DNA from: Paraburkholderia dinghuensis
GTDB taxonomy: Bacteria; Pseudomonadota; Gammaproteobacteria; Burkholderiales; Burkholderiaceae
Assembly (NCBI RefSeq): GCF_003837865.1
Contig: NZ_RQIS01000023.1
Location: 18,242-82,241 of the forward strand
Direction of reading: 5' to 3'
DNA length: 64,000 nt
The stretch's first letter is position 1, and each line of letters opens with the position of its first letter. This document shows, piece by piece, positions 1-9,125 of the stretch. The notes below the pieces were generated by a model, which worked only from the letters and a program-made list of their open reading frames with translations, had not been told where the DNA came from and did not search any database. Position numbers and translations under genes: made by a program.

Positions 1-582
1 GCCGCGTGCCGGGCGCGTGAGCGGCGTGATGTCGCCGAAGCCTGTGCTCGTGAGGACGGTGATGCTGAAGTAAAGCGCGTCGGCATAGACGAGCCGCCCC
101 GACTGCCCGACGATCATGTACGACCCCGGATAGAAGAACCCGATGCTCGCGTAGATGTATGCCCAGAGGACGCCGATCAGCAGATACGCCGCTGCGGCGC
201 CAAACAGCTTATCCGGCGTCATGATCCGCGGTTGGAACACGTAGCGGAGAAGGTAAACCACAGTGATGAAATAGAGTACAGCGCTGAATATCCAGGATAT
301 CGCAAGGCTGCGATCGTCGTCGTGCCACAGGCCGAGGTACTGGAACCACATGGCCGGAACGGCGAGTACCAGTGCGATCACGAACGAGAGGGTCGTGCGG
401 CCGACCGCGGCCACGGTCGCTATCAGGAGAAACATATTTACGACGTTCAGGACGAGGCGGCCGCTGTCGCTCGCCGGGACAAACGACACCGCGCCGATGA
501 GAGTGAGCAGCACGACGAACAGCCAGAAACAGCGCTGGTAGAAAATGCGAGACAGCGCATCGCGCGTCGTACGGAGTGCCAT
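1..582 (-). CDS. Ion channel family protein (K+-channel-like), C-terminus cut by window edge
   Basis: The reading frame is open from an ATG at 582 to the window edge, giving 194 residues without a stop. There are about four to five hydrophobic segments and, at residues ~178-187, the selectivity-filter motif TSTGFGDITP followed by the start of the next segment, typical of two-TM ion channels (Ion_trans_2). The likely role is potassium or other monovalent cation passage across the inner membrane. The ATG has a purine-rich site (GGGAGAGA) a few bases upstream. Seen: filter and hydrophobic segments; inferred: ion selectivity. The filter has GFGD rather than the classical GYGD, a common bacterial variant. 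Confidence 0.85.
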   Translation of the reverse strand, partial: MALRTTRDALSRIFYQRCFWLFVVLLTLIGAVSFVPASDSGRLVLNVVNMFLLIATVAAVGRTTLSFVIALVLAVPAMWFQYLGLWHDDDRSLAISWIFSAVLYFITVVYLLRYVFQPRIMTPDKLFGAAAAYLLIGVLWAYIYASIGFFYPGSYMIVGQSGRLVYADALYFSITVLTSTGFGDITPLTRPARG

Positions 583-1064
583 GGCGATCTCTCCCCTGGT
601 TCGCGTATGTCGCGGCCAGACTGGCGGAGCCGCGTGTGACGAGAGTATAAAGCGGTAACACACCCTGCCGCTCCCGCCCGCGCTGGCAGAAGTCCACCCG
701 TTGCCGACACTCGCCTTTCGACGCAATTACGGCAACCAGAGACTGCTTTTCGGACAATCAAGCCCAGGGATGGCATAAGCCAGGTCTGCTGCCGGATCAG
801 ACGTTATGCAGATGCCATGTCCACTCCAGCAATCGCCGGGCATGTTTCCTAACCGGGGTATCCGCGCAGCCAGATCGGAATCGCCGAAGCAGCGAACGGA
901 TCCGACGCAAGCGGGGAGGTTCGCTCAGCCGCGGAGAAAAGTCGACCACCCGCCGTGGAAACGCGAAGAGAAGCCAACCAGGTCATTACGCGCTCGCTGT
1001 CATTTTGTGGCTGATTTTTTCGCCACGCGACCTAAGCTGATAAAACGGAGCGAGGGCCAAATCC
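583..1064. other. Intergenic region, divergent promoters
   Basis: Gene-free stretch between the divergent channel gene and the Kelch lipoprotein gene. It must hold both promoters. Short open frames here lack a ribosome-binding site and family resemblance. No repeat or RNA gene was recognised. Confidence 0.5.
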
Positions 1065-2984
1065 ATGCATATCAGGCAAGTCGTGACCTGCGTACTGCTA
1101 CTTGCCGCGATGCTGGCGGCGAGCTGCAACAATGGTGGTGGCGGCAACAACACGCCAGTGTCGGCGCCGGCCGGATTGACCGAACGCGATGTTGCAGTGG
1201 TCTACGCGCAAGGCACCGAAATCATTCCCGATACGCTCAGCAGCAGCGGCGGCCCCATCACGCAGTGCAGCGTGTCGCCGCCTCTGCCCGCGGGGCTATC
1301 GCTCGATCCTCACACCTGCGCGATCAGCGGCACGCCAAACGGCGTCTCGCCCGACACCATTTATACGATCGACGCCGGCAATGGGGCGGGTAGCGAGTCC
1401 ATCAAGGTCGAGATCGAGGTCAAGCCCGAAGCGGTCGCACCGGAAAGCCTGAGCTACTTGAACGCCGCTGTGATCTATACGGCCGACACAGCGATCATTC
1501 CCAACACACCGATCGCCACCGGCGGACAAATCACCCTGTACAGCATCTCGCCGGCCCTGCCCGCGGGGCTTCATCTCGATCCGCAAACAGGCATCATTTC
1601 CGGCACACCCCTGGTAGTAAGTCCACCGGCCGTCTACACGGTGACCGGCAGCAACAGCGTCGATTCTGTCGAGACCCAGCTCACGATCGAGGTGCACGCT
1701 GCAATTCAGCCACCGGCTAGTCTCAGCTATTGGGATCTGGCTCCCGTCTACGTCGTGGGCCAACCGATCTCATACGACGAGCCGCTGTCCACTGGCGATC
1801 AAATCACGTTCTTCTCGGTGTCACCAGCGTTACCTGCCGGATTGAGCATTAATCCGCGGACGGGTGCGATCACCGGTACGCCGACCACGGCGCAGCCACC
1901 GACGACCTATACGATTACCGGCAGCAACAGCGCGGGCCGCGTCACGGTGCAGATCGTCATCGCGGTCGACGACCCGGTGACCGGAGAGTGGACACCTGCT
2001 GACTCAATGAATCAGGCACGGTTCCGGCACACGGCCACGCTGCTGACCAATGGCCAGGTTCTCGTCGCCGGGGGAACAAGAAAGCAGGCTACTGCCTCCG
2101 CCGAACTGTACGATCCGGCCGCCGACACCTGGACATCGACCGGCGGCCTGAGCCAGGCGCGCCAATCCCACTCGGCGACGCTGCTCCCCGACGGCCGCGT
2201 GCTCGTGGCGGGTGGATTCAGAACGGGCGTGGGCAGTGAACTGACGTCAGCGGAGTTGTACGATCCGGCCTCGGGTAGCTGGTCGTCCACCGGCAGCATG
2301 GCCGATGCACGTGATTCGCACACGGCCACGCTGTTACCCAACGGCCTCGTGCTCGTAGCGGGCGGCGAGGGCAAAGCGGGAGCCCTGTCGTCGGCCGAAC
2401 TGTACAACCCGGCGACGGGAAACTGGACGCCAACAGGCAGCATGGCGCAAGCGCGCTTTTCCCATACTGCCACGCTGCTGGCGAATGGCCTCGTACTCGT
2501 TGTAGGCGGGGCGAGCGATTCAGGCGCCCTTTCTTCGGCGGAACTCTACAATCCAGCAACGGGGACCTGGTCGCCCACGGGTAGCATGAGTCAGGTGCGC
2601 ACCGACTTCGCCACCGCGTTGCTGCCTGACGGAACGGTGCTGGCGATGGCGGGAACCGACGGAAACATCGAGCTGTCGTCAGCCGAACGGTACAACCCCG
2701 CCACAGGGACATGGACACCGACCGGCAGCCTGGTCCATGCGCGCGACTTTCTGACTGCCACGTTGCTGCCCAACGGTCGGGTGCTTGCCGCTGGCGGGAT
2801 GGCAGCCGGGAGCGATCTCTACTCGGACGAGCTTTACGATCCCACTACGGGCACCTGGACGCCGACGGCCAGCATGAGCCTGGCGCGCGAGCAGCATACG
2901 GCCACGCTGCTAGGCGACGGTGCCGTGCTCGTAGCCGGGGGAGTCGGTCGCGGAATATTCGCTCAGTCCGAACTGTTCCATTGA
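1065..2984 (+). CDS. Lipoprotein with putative Ig-like domains and Kelch repeats
   Basis: 639 residues. It begins with a lipoprotein signal peptide whose lipobox LAAS-C places the modified cysteine at residue 21, followed by an Asn/Gly linker. Three copies of a putative-Ig (He_PIG-like) repeat follow, each with a core like PALPAGL...TGxIxGTP. The second half has at least seven Kelch/galactose-oxidase-type blades, each about 50 residues and carrying a variant of ATLLPNGxVLVAGG then SAELYDP and TWTPTGSM. The expected product is a membrane-anchored beta-propeller exposed in the periplasm or on the surface, binding protein or carbohydrate. No catalytic residues of galactose oxidase could be assigned. 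An isolated transcription unit. Confidence 0.85.
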   Translation: MHIRQVVTCVLLLAAMLAASCNNGGGGNNTPVSAPAGLTERDVAVVYAQGTEIIPDTLSSSGGPITQCSVSPPLPAGLSLDPHTCAISGTPNGVSPDTIYTIDAGNGAGSESIKVEIEVKPEAVAPESLSYLNAAVIYTADTAIIPNTPIATGGQITLYSISPALPAGLHLDPQTGIISGTPLVVSPPAVYTVTGSNSVDSVETQLTIEVHAAIQPPASLSYWDLAPVYVVGQPISYDEPLSTGDQITFFSVSPALPAGLSINPRTGAITGTPTTAQPPTTYTITGSNSAGRVTVQIVIAVDDPVTGEWTPADSMNQARFRHTATLLTNGQVLVAGGTRKQATASAELYDPAADTWTSTGGLSQARQSHSATLLPDGRVLVAGGFRTGVGSELTSAELYDPASGSWSSTGSMADARDSHTATLLPNGLVLVAGGEGKAGALSSAELYNPATGNWTPTGSMAQARFSHTATLLANGLVLVVGGASDSGALSSAELYNPATGTWSPTGSMSQVRTDFATALLPDGTVLAMAGTDGNIELSSAERYNPATGTWTPTGSLVHARDFLTATLLPNGRVLAAGGMAAGSDLYSDELYDPTTGTWTPTASMSLAREQHTATLLGDGAVLVAGGVGRGIFAQSELFH

Positions 2985-3217
2985 TACGGGGATGCAGATC
3001 ACGACTTGTGGTGGCAATAGATGCTCGGTGCGCGATGTCGCCGCGTCGCAGCAGCAGTGGCCGAAAAGAAGTCGATTCACGCTCGGTCTTGCTTGTCAAA
3101 GTTGGTAGTGCGAGACGAAAAGATACGCCTCGACACGCTCACTATCCTCATCAGGCCGAAATCCGGCTACTGATCTGGAAATTACAGCGGTCGAATCGAA
3201 GAAAAACGTCGCGGCTT

Positions 3218-4480
3218 CTAGCCCACCATCTCGGCAAGTACCCATTCCGCTGCCTGCGCGGTGATATCGGACACATCCTTCGCTGCGAGCTGTCCGTCCA
3301 ATACGGGCAGCATGTCGAAGTCGGGTCCGAGGCCCGACTCGACCATTTCGGCGAGCATCAACAGATTGCCGAGCATTCCACATCGAAGAATGACGGCATC
3401 ACGAACGTCGGGGGCGACCGCGAGTTGTTCCATGAGGTCCTGCGCGCTCATGCCCAACATCAGGTGCATGAGCGAGAAGATTCCGACCTGGTAGGCCCGG
3501 TCTGAGAGGTCCGTGTCGCACGTCCGCACCAGATCCGCAGCGAGCTCGAGAAACCGTGCCCGCGTGGCGACGAGCTGGAAGAGCGGATTGGATCGCAGTG
3601 GTACGTCGCCCAATCCAGAATAAAGCAGCAGTTGGACCCAACGGACCAGAGTACGCGTTCCAATGCGAAGAATGGCCTCGCCGATCGTCGAGACCGGCTT
3701 CGCCGTACTGAAGAGGCCGCTACTGGCGAGCTTTATCAGATGCATTAACAGCGGCGGATTCCGTTTGATGATCGGCTCGATCATTTCGAGCGGCGCATCG
3801 GAAGACAACGCACGCACGAGGACCATCAGATCGCCCACCGCGAAATCGAGCTTTCGCTGGCTCAGCATTTCAGGGTGCGCGAAAAAGTAGCCCTGGAACA
3901 TGTCGACGCCGAGTGCGTGGAGTTCTCGATACTCTTTCGCCGTCTCGACCTTCTCTGCGAGAACCCGGACACCCGCCCGGTGAGCTATATCGACAAGCTG
4001 TGGCAGGTTTCGCGGATCGATGCGCGGATAATCGATCTTGACCACCTCTACGAGCTTGAGGACGCTCGCGGGCATTTGCTCGATGGCAGTCACATCATCG
4101 AGCGCGAGTCCGAATCCCGCGCGACGCAGTCGTTCGCATTGAGATTCGAGTGCTTCGTCGCGCGGAATCGTCTCGAGGATCTCGAGGACGAATTTCTCCG
4201 GCGATAGCAGAGCCAGCACGTCATCCTCCAGCAACTCCTTGCCGACGTTGACGAAGCCCCGCTGATCGCCGAGGACCTTCTGGACTCCGAATTCGCCGAT
4301 CGCATTGACGATGACTTGCCCCGTGGCCGCGGTATCGTCGACGACATTCGCCGCGTTCGTCTCGCCGCGCCGGAAAAGCAACTCGTAGGCAATGAGTTCG
4401 CCCGATCGATCGACAATCGGCTGGCGACCGATATACGCGGCAAGCGGCGCGTTAATGGATTCGCGGTCATACGAGGGCAT
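3218..4480 (-). CDS. EAL-HDOD domain signalling protein (YuxH type), EAL motif degenerate
   Basis: 420 residues from the ATG at 4480, chosen because GGAGG lies 7 bases upstream; a longer frame upstream has no such site. The N-terminal half is an EAL-like domain: the signature position reads ELL within YELLFR instead of EAL, the DDFG region reads DDVT, while AEKVE and FQGYFF are kept. The C-terminal half is an HDOD domain (RNPPLLMHLIKLA, then IGTRTLVRWV). Proteins of this layout usually do not hydrolyse cyclic-di-GMP and act as binding or adaptor proteins. Cytoplasmic. The first bases overlap the end of a broken small ORF in another frame. Confidence 0.85.
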   Translation of the reverse strand: MPSYDRESINAPLAAYIGRQPIVDRSGELIAYELLFRRGETNAANVVDDTAATGQVIVNAIGEFGVQKVLGDQRGFVNVGKELLEDDVLALLSPEKFVLEILETIPRDEALESQCERLRRAGFGLALDDVTAIEQMPASVLKLVEVVKIDYPRIDPRNLPQLVDIAHRAGVRVLAEKVETAKEYRELHALGVDMFQGYFFAHPEMLSQRKLDFAVGDLMVLVRALSSDAPLEMIEPIIKRNPPLLMHLIKLASSGLFSTAKPVSTIGEAILRIGTRTLVRWVQLLLYSGLGDVPLRSNPLFQLVATRARFLELAADLVRTCDTDLSDRAYQVGIFSLMHLMLGMSAQDLMEQLAVAPDVRDAVILRCGMLGNLLMLAEMVESGLGPDFDMLPVLDGQLAAKDVSDITAQAAEWVLAEMVG

Positions 4481-4710
4481 TTCGACGCCTCCAGTGTATT
4501 TCCTGGCGCTGATCCAGATGCTCGAGCAACGTCTCACGAGCGATTCGATCGGTTGTGTGCTCGTGCGCGACTGCATTGAGCATGTCGAGCGCACCAACGG
4601 CCACGCCATACCGATGCAGCGAAAATTCAGACTCGGTTAGATAAAGACAGGCATCGTCGAGCGCAGGGTTCAGCTCGATCGTGCTTCTTGACGGTCCCCA
4701 GGAGTTTCAT
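4467..4710 (-). pseudogene. Small ORF upstream of the EAL-HDOD gene, apparently frameshifted
   Basis: An ATG at 4710 with a purine-rich site (AGGGGAAGAAAG) opens a frame that stops after 27 codons. A second frame, reading IELNPALDDACLYLTESEF and ending RRRNALV with a stop inside the EAL-HDOD start region, looks protein-like but has no start codon upstream. Joining the two needs a single-base change near 4678-4682 and would give about 80 residues. The family is not recognised. The arrangement suggests a small gene translationally coupled to the downstream signalling gene, either truly broken or carrying a sequencing error. Confidence 0.4.
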
Positions 4711-5077
4711 TTTCTTTCTTCCCCTCGTACCACGGTTGTCTTCGAGACTGATCGCTGTAAAGCGTGGTCCGGGTATTTCGGGCTAGGCATTCTAGCGTGA
4801 CGCAATGTCGCGCGGCAATGCGCAGCGTCATGGTCGCCACCACGCAAACGATTGCGCTGTGCGTAGCAGGCTGCTGAAACAGCGAGAGCGCAGTTGTTCA
4901 TCGAGCGACCGCATCATGATCTCGTAGACCATCACGTATTGCCGCGGTGTCTGCGAGGCCTTCAAGCGCTGTATTAACCTGGCTGAGTCGAAAAAAAACC
5001 GCCGCCCGCAGGAAGCGGGCGGCGGCCTCACACGTCAGGAGCGAATCAGGCGCGAACGCCTGACTGCTTGCTGTGCG
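4711..5077. other. Intergenic region between lldP and the small ORF/EAL-HDOD unit
   Basis: Contains the lldP terminator near its right end and presumably the promoter of the EAL-HDOD unit near its left end. No convincing gene was seen on either strand. Confidence 0.5.
4991..5025 (-). terminator. Rho-independent terminator of the lut-lldP operon
   Basis: An 11-bp perfect GC stem (CCGCCGCCCGC / GCGGGCGGCGG) with a 5-base loop is followed, in minus-strand direction, by eight T residues. It lies about 50 bases beyond the lldP stop codon. Confidence 0.9.
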
Positions 5078-6787
5078 TTACTGCGGAATCATGCCGGTCA
5101 GCACATACGCCTGAATCATCGTAACGATGCCGACGATAGCCGCGAAGAACAGGCTATGGCGCACGGTGAAGCGGAACAGCGACGCCTCCTTGCCGACGAG
5201 CCCGGTCGCTGCGCACGCCACGGCGATCGATTGCGGCGAGATCATCTTGCCGCTCACGCCGCCCGAGGTATTGGCGGCGACGAGCAGCGTGTTCGACACG
5301 CCGATCTGGTGCGCGGTGGTGTTCTGCAGCGAGCAGAAGAGGGCGTTCGACGACGTGTCCGAGCCGGTCAGGAACACGCCGAGCCAGCCGAGGAACGGCG
5401 AGAAGAACGGGAACGCGGCGCCGGTACCGGCGAGCGCGAGCGCGAGCGTCGAGGACATGCCCGAGTAGTTCGCAACGAACGCGAAGCCGAGGACGAGACC
5501 GATCGTGAGCACAGGGCGGCGCAATTCGCCGATCGTTTCGAAGAACGCGGCGACGGCGGCGGCCGGCTTCATGCGCAGCAGGACTGCCGAAATAATGGCG
5601 GTCAGCATGATCGCGGTGCCGGTGGCCGCGAGCCAGTCGATCTTGAACACGGCCGCGTAAGGCGTCGCCTTCGCGACGATCGGCGCGCTACGCACGACGA
5701 GCTGGTCGAGGCCAGGGACGTGGAAGCTTGACACCGATCCTTCAAGCGCGCCCTTCGCGGCGAAGAGCGCCTTGAACGACTTCGTGCTCCAGATGGTGAC
5801 GATGCCCGTGAGCAGCAGGAACGGCGCCCATGCGAGCACGGTCTGCCCGATGGTGTACGGCGAGGCCGTGCGGCTCGACGCAGCGGCGCGTGCGCCCTGG
5901 TTGCCGCCACCGAATCCACCGAGCGTCGCGGCGCCGCCGTTGACGTTCACGCCCTGCGATTGCATCGCGCGCTTCGGTTGCCAGACCTTGAGGAACGACG
6001 CGAGCGCGACGAGGCTCACGAGCGCCGACGTGATGTCCGGCAGTTCCGGTCCGATGTGGTTCGACGTGAAGTACTGCGTCACGGCGAAGCTGCCGCCCGC
6101 GACGAGCGCGGCGGGCCACGTTTCCTTGAGGCCGCGCTTGCCGTCCATGATGAACACGAGCCAGAACGGCACGAACAGCGACAGCAGCGGCAACTGGCGT
6201 CCAGCCATCGCGCCGATGACGAACGGGTCGATGCCCGTCACCTGGCCCGCGACGATGATGGGGATGCCCATCGCACCGAATGCCACGGGCGCGGTGTTCG
6301 CGATGAGGCACAGACCCGCGGCGTAGAGCGGCTCGAAGCCGAGGCCGACGAGCAGTGCCGAGGTGATCGCGACGGGTGCGCCGAAGCCTGCTGCGCCTTC
6401 GAGGAACGCGCCGAACGAGAAGCCGATCAGCAGCAGCTGGAGACGCTGGTCGTCGGTGATGGAGAGCACCGAGGCGCGAATGATCTCGAACTGCCCCGTC
6501 TTCACGACGATCTTGTAGAGAAACACCGCGGTGATGATGATCCACGCGATCGGCCACAGGCCATAGGCGAATCCGAAGCCCGCTGCGGTGAGCGCCTGGC
6601 GCACGGGCATGCCGTACTCGAAGATGGCGACGCAAAGCGCGAGCACGAGTGTGATCGCGGCGGCGACGTGGCCTTTCATGCGCAATCCGGCAAGCGCGAC
6701 GAAGAAGAACAGGATGGGGATGGCGGCTACGAGCGACGATAGCCACACGCTGCCTAGCGGCGTGTAAATCTGGTTCCAGGGCTGCAC
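5078..6787 (-). CDS. lldP: L-lactate permease LldP
   Basis: 569 residues from a GTG start at 6787 that has a strong GGAGGAGA site; upstream sequence in this frame is an out-of-frame shadow of lutB. The N-terminus (QPWNQIYTPLGSVWLSSLVA) matches the LldP/GlcA family (E. coli LldP is 551 residues), and about a dozen hydrophobic segments span the chain. It carries out proton-coupled uptake of L-lactate, and often glycolate, through the inner membrane. It is the last gene of the lutA-lutC-lutB-lldP unit, separated from lutB by 113 bases that contain a hairpin. The Ala-rich cytoplasmic loop near 5880-5950 is typical of the family. Confidence 0.95.
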   Translation of the reverse strand: MQPWNQIYTPLGSVWLSSLVAAIPILFFFVALAGLRMKGHVAAAITLVLALCVAIFEYGMPVRQALTAAGFGFAYGLWPIAWIIITAVFLYKIVVKTGQFEIIRASVLSITDDQRLQLLLIGFSFGAFLEGAAGFGAPVAITSALLVGLGFEPLYAAGLCLIANTAPVAFGAMGIPIIVAGQVTGIDPFVIGAMAGRQLPLLSLFVPFWLVFIMDGKRGLKETWPAALVAGGSFAVTQYFTSNHIGPELPDITSALVSLVALASFLKVWQPKRAMQSQGVNVNGGAATLGGFGGGNQGARAAASSRTASPYTIGQTVLAWAPFLLLTGIVTIWSTKSFKALFAAKGALEGSVSSFHVPGLDQLVVRSAPIVAKATPYAAVFKIDWLAATGTAIMLTAIISAVLLRMKPAAAVAAFFETIGELRRPVLTIGLVLGFAFVANYSGMSSTLALALAGTGAAFPFFSPFLGWLGVFLTGSDTSSNALFCSLQNTTAHQIGVSNTLLVAANTSGGVSGKMISPQSIAVACAATGLVGKEASLFRFTVRHSLFFAAIVGIVTMIQAYVLTGMIPQ

Positions 6788-6850
6788 TGAGGTCTCCTCC
6801 GGGGATGCGGGTCGAAAGCTGTGTTGATCGATTGGACAAACGTCACAAGC

Positions 6851-6896
6851 GCGGCGCCCGAACCCGTTCGTTCGGACGCCGCGTGGGGCTTTTTTT
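6851..6896 (+). terminator. Hairpin plus T-run between lldP and lutB, oriented against the operon
   Basis: Stem GCGGCG-c-CCGAA / TTCGG-a-CGCCGC with an 8-base loop, followed on the plus strand by GTGGGGC and seven T residues that abut the lutB stop codon. No plus-strand gene precedes it, so it may stop antisense transcripts, or act as a processing or stability hairpin in the lutB-lldP mRNA. Confidence 0.55.
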
Positions 6897-6900
6897 GCTT

Positions 6901-8379
6901 TTATTCCGGCTGCTTGCGTTCGCGCAGCAGCTCGTGGAGGCTGCGCGGCGCGGGCGTGAGCGGTGTTCTGTGCTTCGTCCAGCCCATCTGCTGGGAAGGG
7001 GCCAGCGCGCGCAGCCGCGTCGCGGCCCAGCGCAGCGCGCGATACGCACGCGGATGCGCGAACGCGCCGCTCCAGAAACGCCAGATGAACTGTTCGCGCT
7101 TGCTGTGCTTCGCGCCCTGGCCGCGCATCGGATGCGCGACGGCTTCGTCGGGCGATCGGTTCGCTTCCGTGCGCAGGCGCACGAGCAGTTGCGGAATCGG
7201 GATGCGCACGGGGCAGACTTCGCCGCACGCGCCGCACAGGCTCGACGCGGTGGGCAGATCGGCGGTCGCTTCGAGTCCGAGCAGATGCGGCGAAATGATC
7301 TTGCCGATCGGCCCCGGATACGTCGTGCCATACGCGTGCCCGCCGATGCGTTCGTACACCGGGCAGTGATTCATGCACGCGCCGCAGCGGATGCACTGCA
7401 GCGTCGCGCGCAGTTGCTCGTCGGCGTAGGCCTGGCTGCGGCCGTTGTCGAGCAGCACGAGGTGCACTTCGCGCGGGCCGTCTTTTTCGCCTTCGCGGCG
7501 CGGGCTGCTGATGAGATTGAAGTACGTCGTGATCGGCTGACCGGTCGCGGATCGCGTGAGCAGGCTCGACAGCGGCACGAGATGTTCGAGCTTCGCGACG
7601 ACCTTCTCCATGCCCATGATCGCGATATGCACATCGGGCACGGTGGTCGAAAGACGGCCGTTGCCTTCGTTTTCGACGAGCCAGAGCGTGCCCGTATCGG
7701 CGGCGGCGAAGTTCACGCCGGACATGCCGATGTGCGCATCGACGAAGGCGCGGCGCAGCGCGCGGCGACCCGTCTGGATCAGTTCGTCGACGTCTTCGGT
7801 GTAGGCCGTGTTGGGGATGTGCTCTTCGAACAGATGCCCGATGTCGCTCTTCGTCTTGTGGATCGCAGGCATCACGATGTGCGAGGGCTTCTCGCCCGCG
7901 AGCTGGACGATGTATTCGCCCATGTCCGACTCGATGCAGTCGATGCCGCGCTCGCCGAGATAATGATTCAGCTCGATTTCTTCGCTCGCCATCGACTTGC
8001 CCTTGATGACGCGCGAGGCACCGTGCTTTTGCGCGATGCTGTGGACGATGCGGTTGGCGTCGTCGGCGGTTTCGGCCCAATGGACCTGGATGCCGTTTGC
8101 GCGCAGCTTCGCTTCGAGTTGCTCCAGTAGTTCGGGCAGTCGCGCGAGTGCGTGCTGACGCACGGCTTCGCCGAGATCGCGCAGCGTTTCGAGTTCGTCG
8201 GCGTCGGGGAACTGCGCGGCGCGTTTGCTCTGCAGGAAGTCCATCGCGCCGCGAAAGCTCTTGCGCAACTGCGGATCGTTGACGGCGGTGTGGACGCGCT
8301 GGCGGAATTCGGCCGTCGGCACGAAATGCAGCGGGTTTTCCGCGTGCGTGCCGCCCTGGGCGTGCGTCTCTTTGCTCAT
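6901..8379 (-). CDS. lutB: L-lactate utilisation protein LutB (iron-sulfur subunit)
   Basis: 492 residues. The N-terminal ~300 residues are the LUD domain; two ferredoxin-type clusters follow, CIRCGACMNHCPVY near residue 330 and CGACGEVCPV near residue 380, able to hold 4Fe-4S centres. LutABC (YkgEFG/LldEFG) together oxidise L-lactate to pyruvate in the cytoplasm. The ATG overlaps the lutC stop by four bases (ATGA), indicating translational coupling. The length is close to that of known LutB proteins, and the C-terminal ~100 residues are basic as in proteobacterial homologues. Confidence 0.95.
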   Translation of the reverse strand: MSKETHAQGGTHAENPLHFVPTAEFRQRVHTAVNDPQLRKSFRGAMDFLQSKRAAQFPDADELETLRDLGEAVRQHALARLPELLEQLEAKLRANGIQVHWAETADDANRIVHSIAQKHGASRVIKGKSMASEEIELNHYLGERGIDCIESDMGEYIVQLAGEKPSHIVMPAIHKTKSDIGHLFEEHIPNTAYTEDVDELIQTGRRALRRAFVDAHIGMSGVNFAAADTGTLWLVENEGNGRLSTTVPDVHIAIMGMEKVVAKLEHLVPLSSLLTRSATGQPITTYFNLISSPRREGEKDGPREVHLVLLDNGRSQAYADEQLRATLQCIRCGACMNHCPVYERIGGHAYGTTYPGPIGKIISPHLLGLEATADLPTASSLCGACGEVCPVRIPIPQLLVRLRTEANRSPDEAVAHPMRGQGAKHSKREQFIWRFWSGAFAHPRAYRALRWAATRLRALAPSQQMGWTKHRTPLTPAPRSLHELLRERKQPE

Positions 8380-9125
8380 TGGGCGGCTCCGGCTTCGCTG
8401 GGGTTGCCAGCCTGGTTGTCTGCTTCGTCGTCGGTCACGACGACGACCCACAGCGCGCGCGGTCCGTGCGCGCCATAGGCCGTGGTCTGCTGAATATCGG
8501 ACGTCTTCGAAGGGCCCGAGATCATGACGAGGTTGGTCGGCATGCCGTCGCGCCAGCGCTCGGCGGCGACAGCCGCGTGCAGGTCCGCGTGCAGCGTGCG
8601 CGCGTGGATCAGCGCGACATGCAGCGGCGGTGCGAGCGAGACGGTGCGCGGCGCGTTCGCGTCGGGCACGACGATCAGCGTGCCCGTGGCCGCGAGCCCC
8701 GAGCGCGCCACGGTGAAGCCAGCGTCGATCGTCTCGAAGAGTTCGGACTTCCACGCTTCGATGGGCCGCGCATACGGCAGCGCCTCAACAGCGGACGGCA
8801 ACGCGCCCACGAGCGCCGCGCCTTCCGCGCTCGATGTGTCGAGCAGCAGACGCCGCACGCCTGCGGCCGCGAGACGGCGCGCAACTTCGGCGGGCCATGC
8901 GTCGGCGCTCGCGCAGAACACTTCGCCGTGCACCGCTTCGAGCATCTGCTTGAACTGCTGCACGTTCTGCGCGAGCGACTTCTGCGCTTGTGCGCGGCGC
9001 TGTGTGAAATGCGTGTCGATGCGCGCGTCGAGCGCTTCGACAGCGCCGATGTTCGCAGCGGCGGGCGCGCTGGCGCGCAGCCGACCGAGGATGCGCTCGC
9101 GTGAGTTCGGGGTATCCATGCTCAT
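8376..9125 (-). CDS. lutC: L-lactate utilisation protein LutC
   Basis: 249 residues, LUD domain family (YkgG/LldG). Recognisable features are the SGLAATGTLIV segment, the SLAPPLHVALI stretch and the C-terminal ISGPSKTSDIQ motif common to LutC proteins. It works with LutA and LutB in L-lactate oxidation. The start at 9125 overlaps the lutA stop (ATGA); an in-frame ATG two codons later is an alternative. The stop overlaps the lutB start in the same way, so the three lut genes form a tight translationally coupled unit. Confidence 0.92.
   Translation of the reverse strand: MSMDTPNSRERILGRLRASAPAAANIGAVEALDARIDTHFTQRRAQAQKSLAQNVQQFKQMLEAVHGEVFCASADAWPAEVARRLAAAGVRRLLLDTSSAEGAALVGALPSAVEALPYARPIEAWKSELFETIDAGFTVARSGLAATGTLIVVPDANAPRTVSLAPPLHVALIHARTLHADLHAAVAAERWRDGMPTNLVMISGPSKTSDIQQTTAYGAHGPRALWVVVVTDDEADNQAGNPSEAGAAQ

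Noticed and set aside
5078..8080. A single 1000-residue protein joining lldP to upstream sequence
   Set aside because: The first ~430 residues are an out-of-frame reading of lutB. The GTG at 6787 with a strong GGAGGAGA site starts the true LldP.
6805..8130. Long plus-strand open frame (441 codons) opposite lutB
   Set aside because: It is antisense to a well-supported gene with iron-sulfur motifs; composition (Arg/Ala/His-rich) is that of a high-GC shadow frame and no family pattern is visible.
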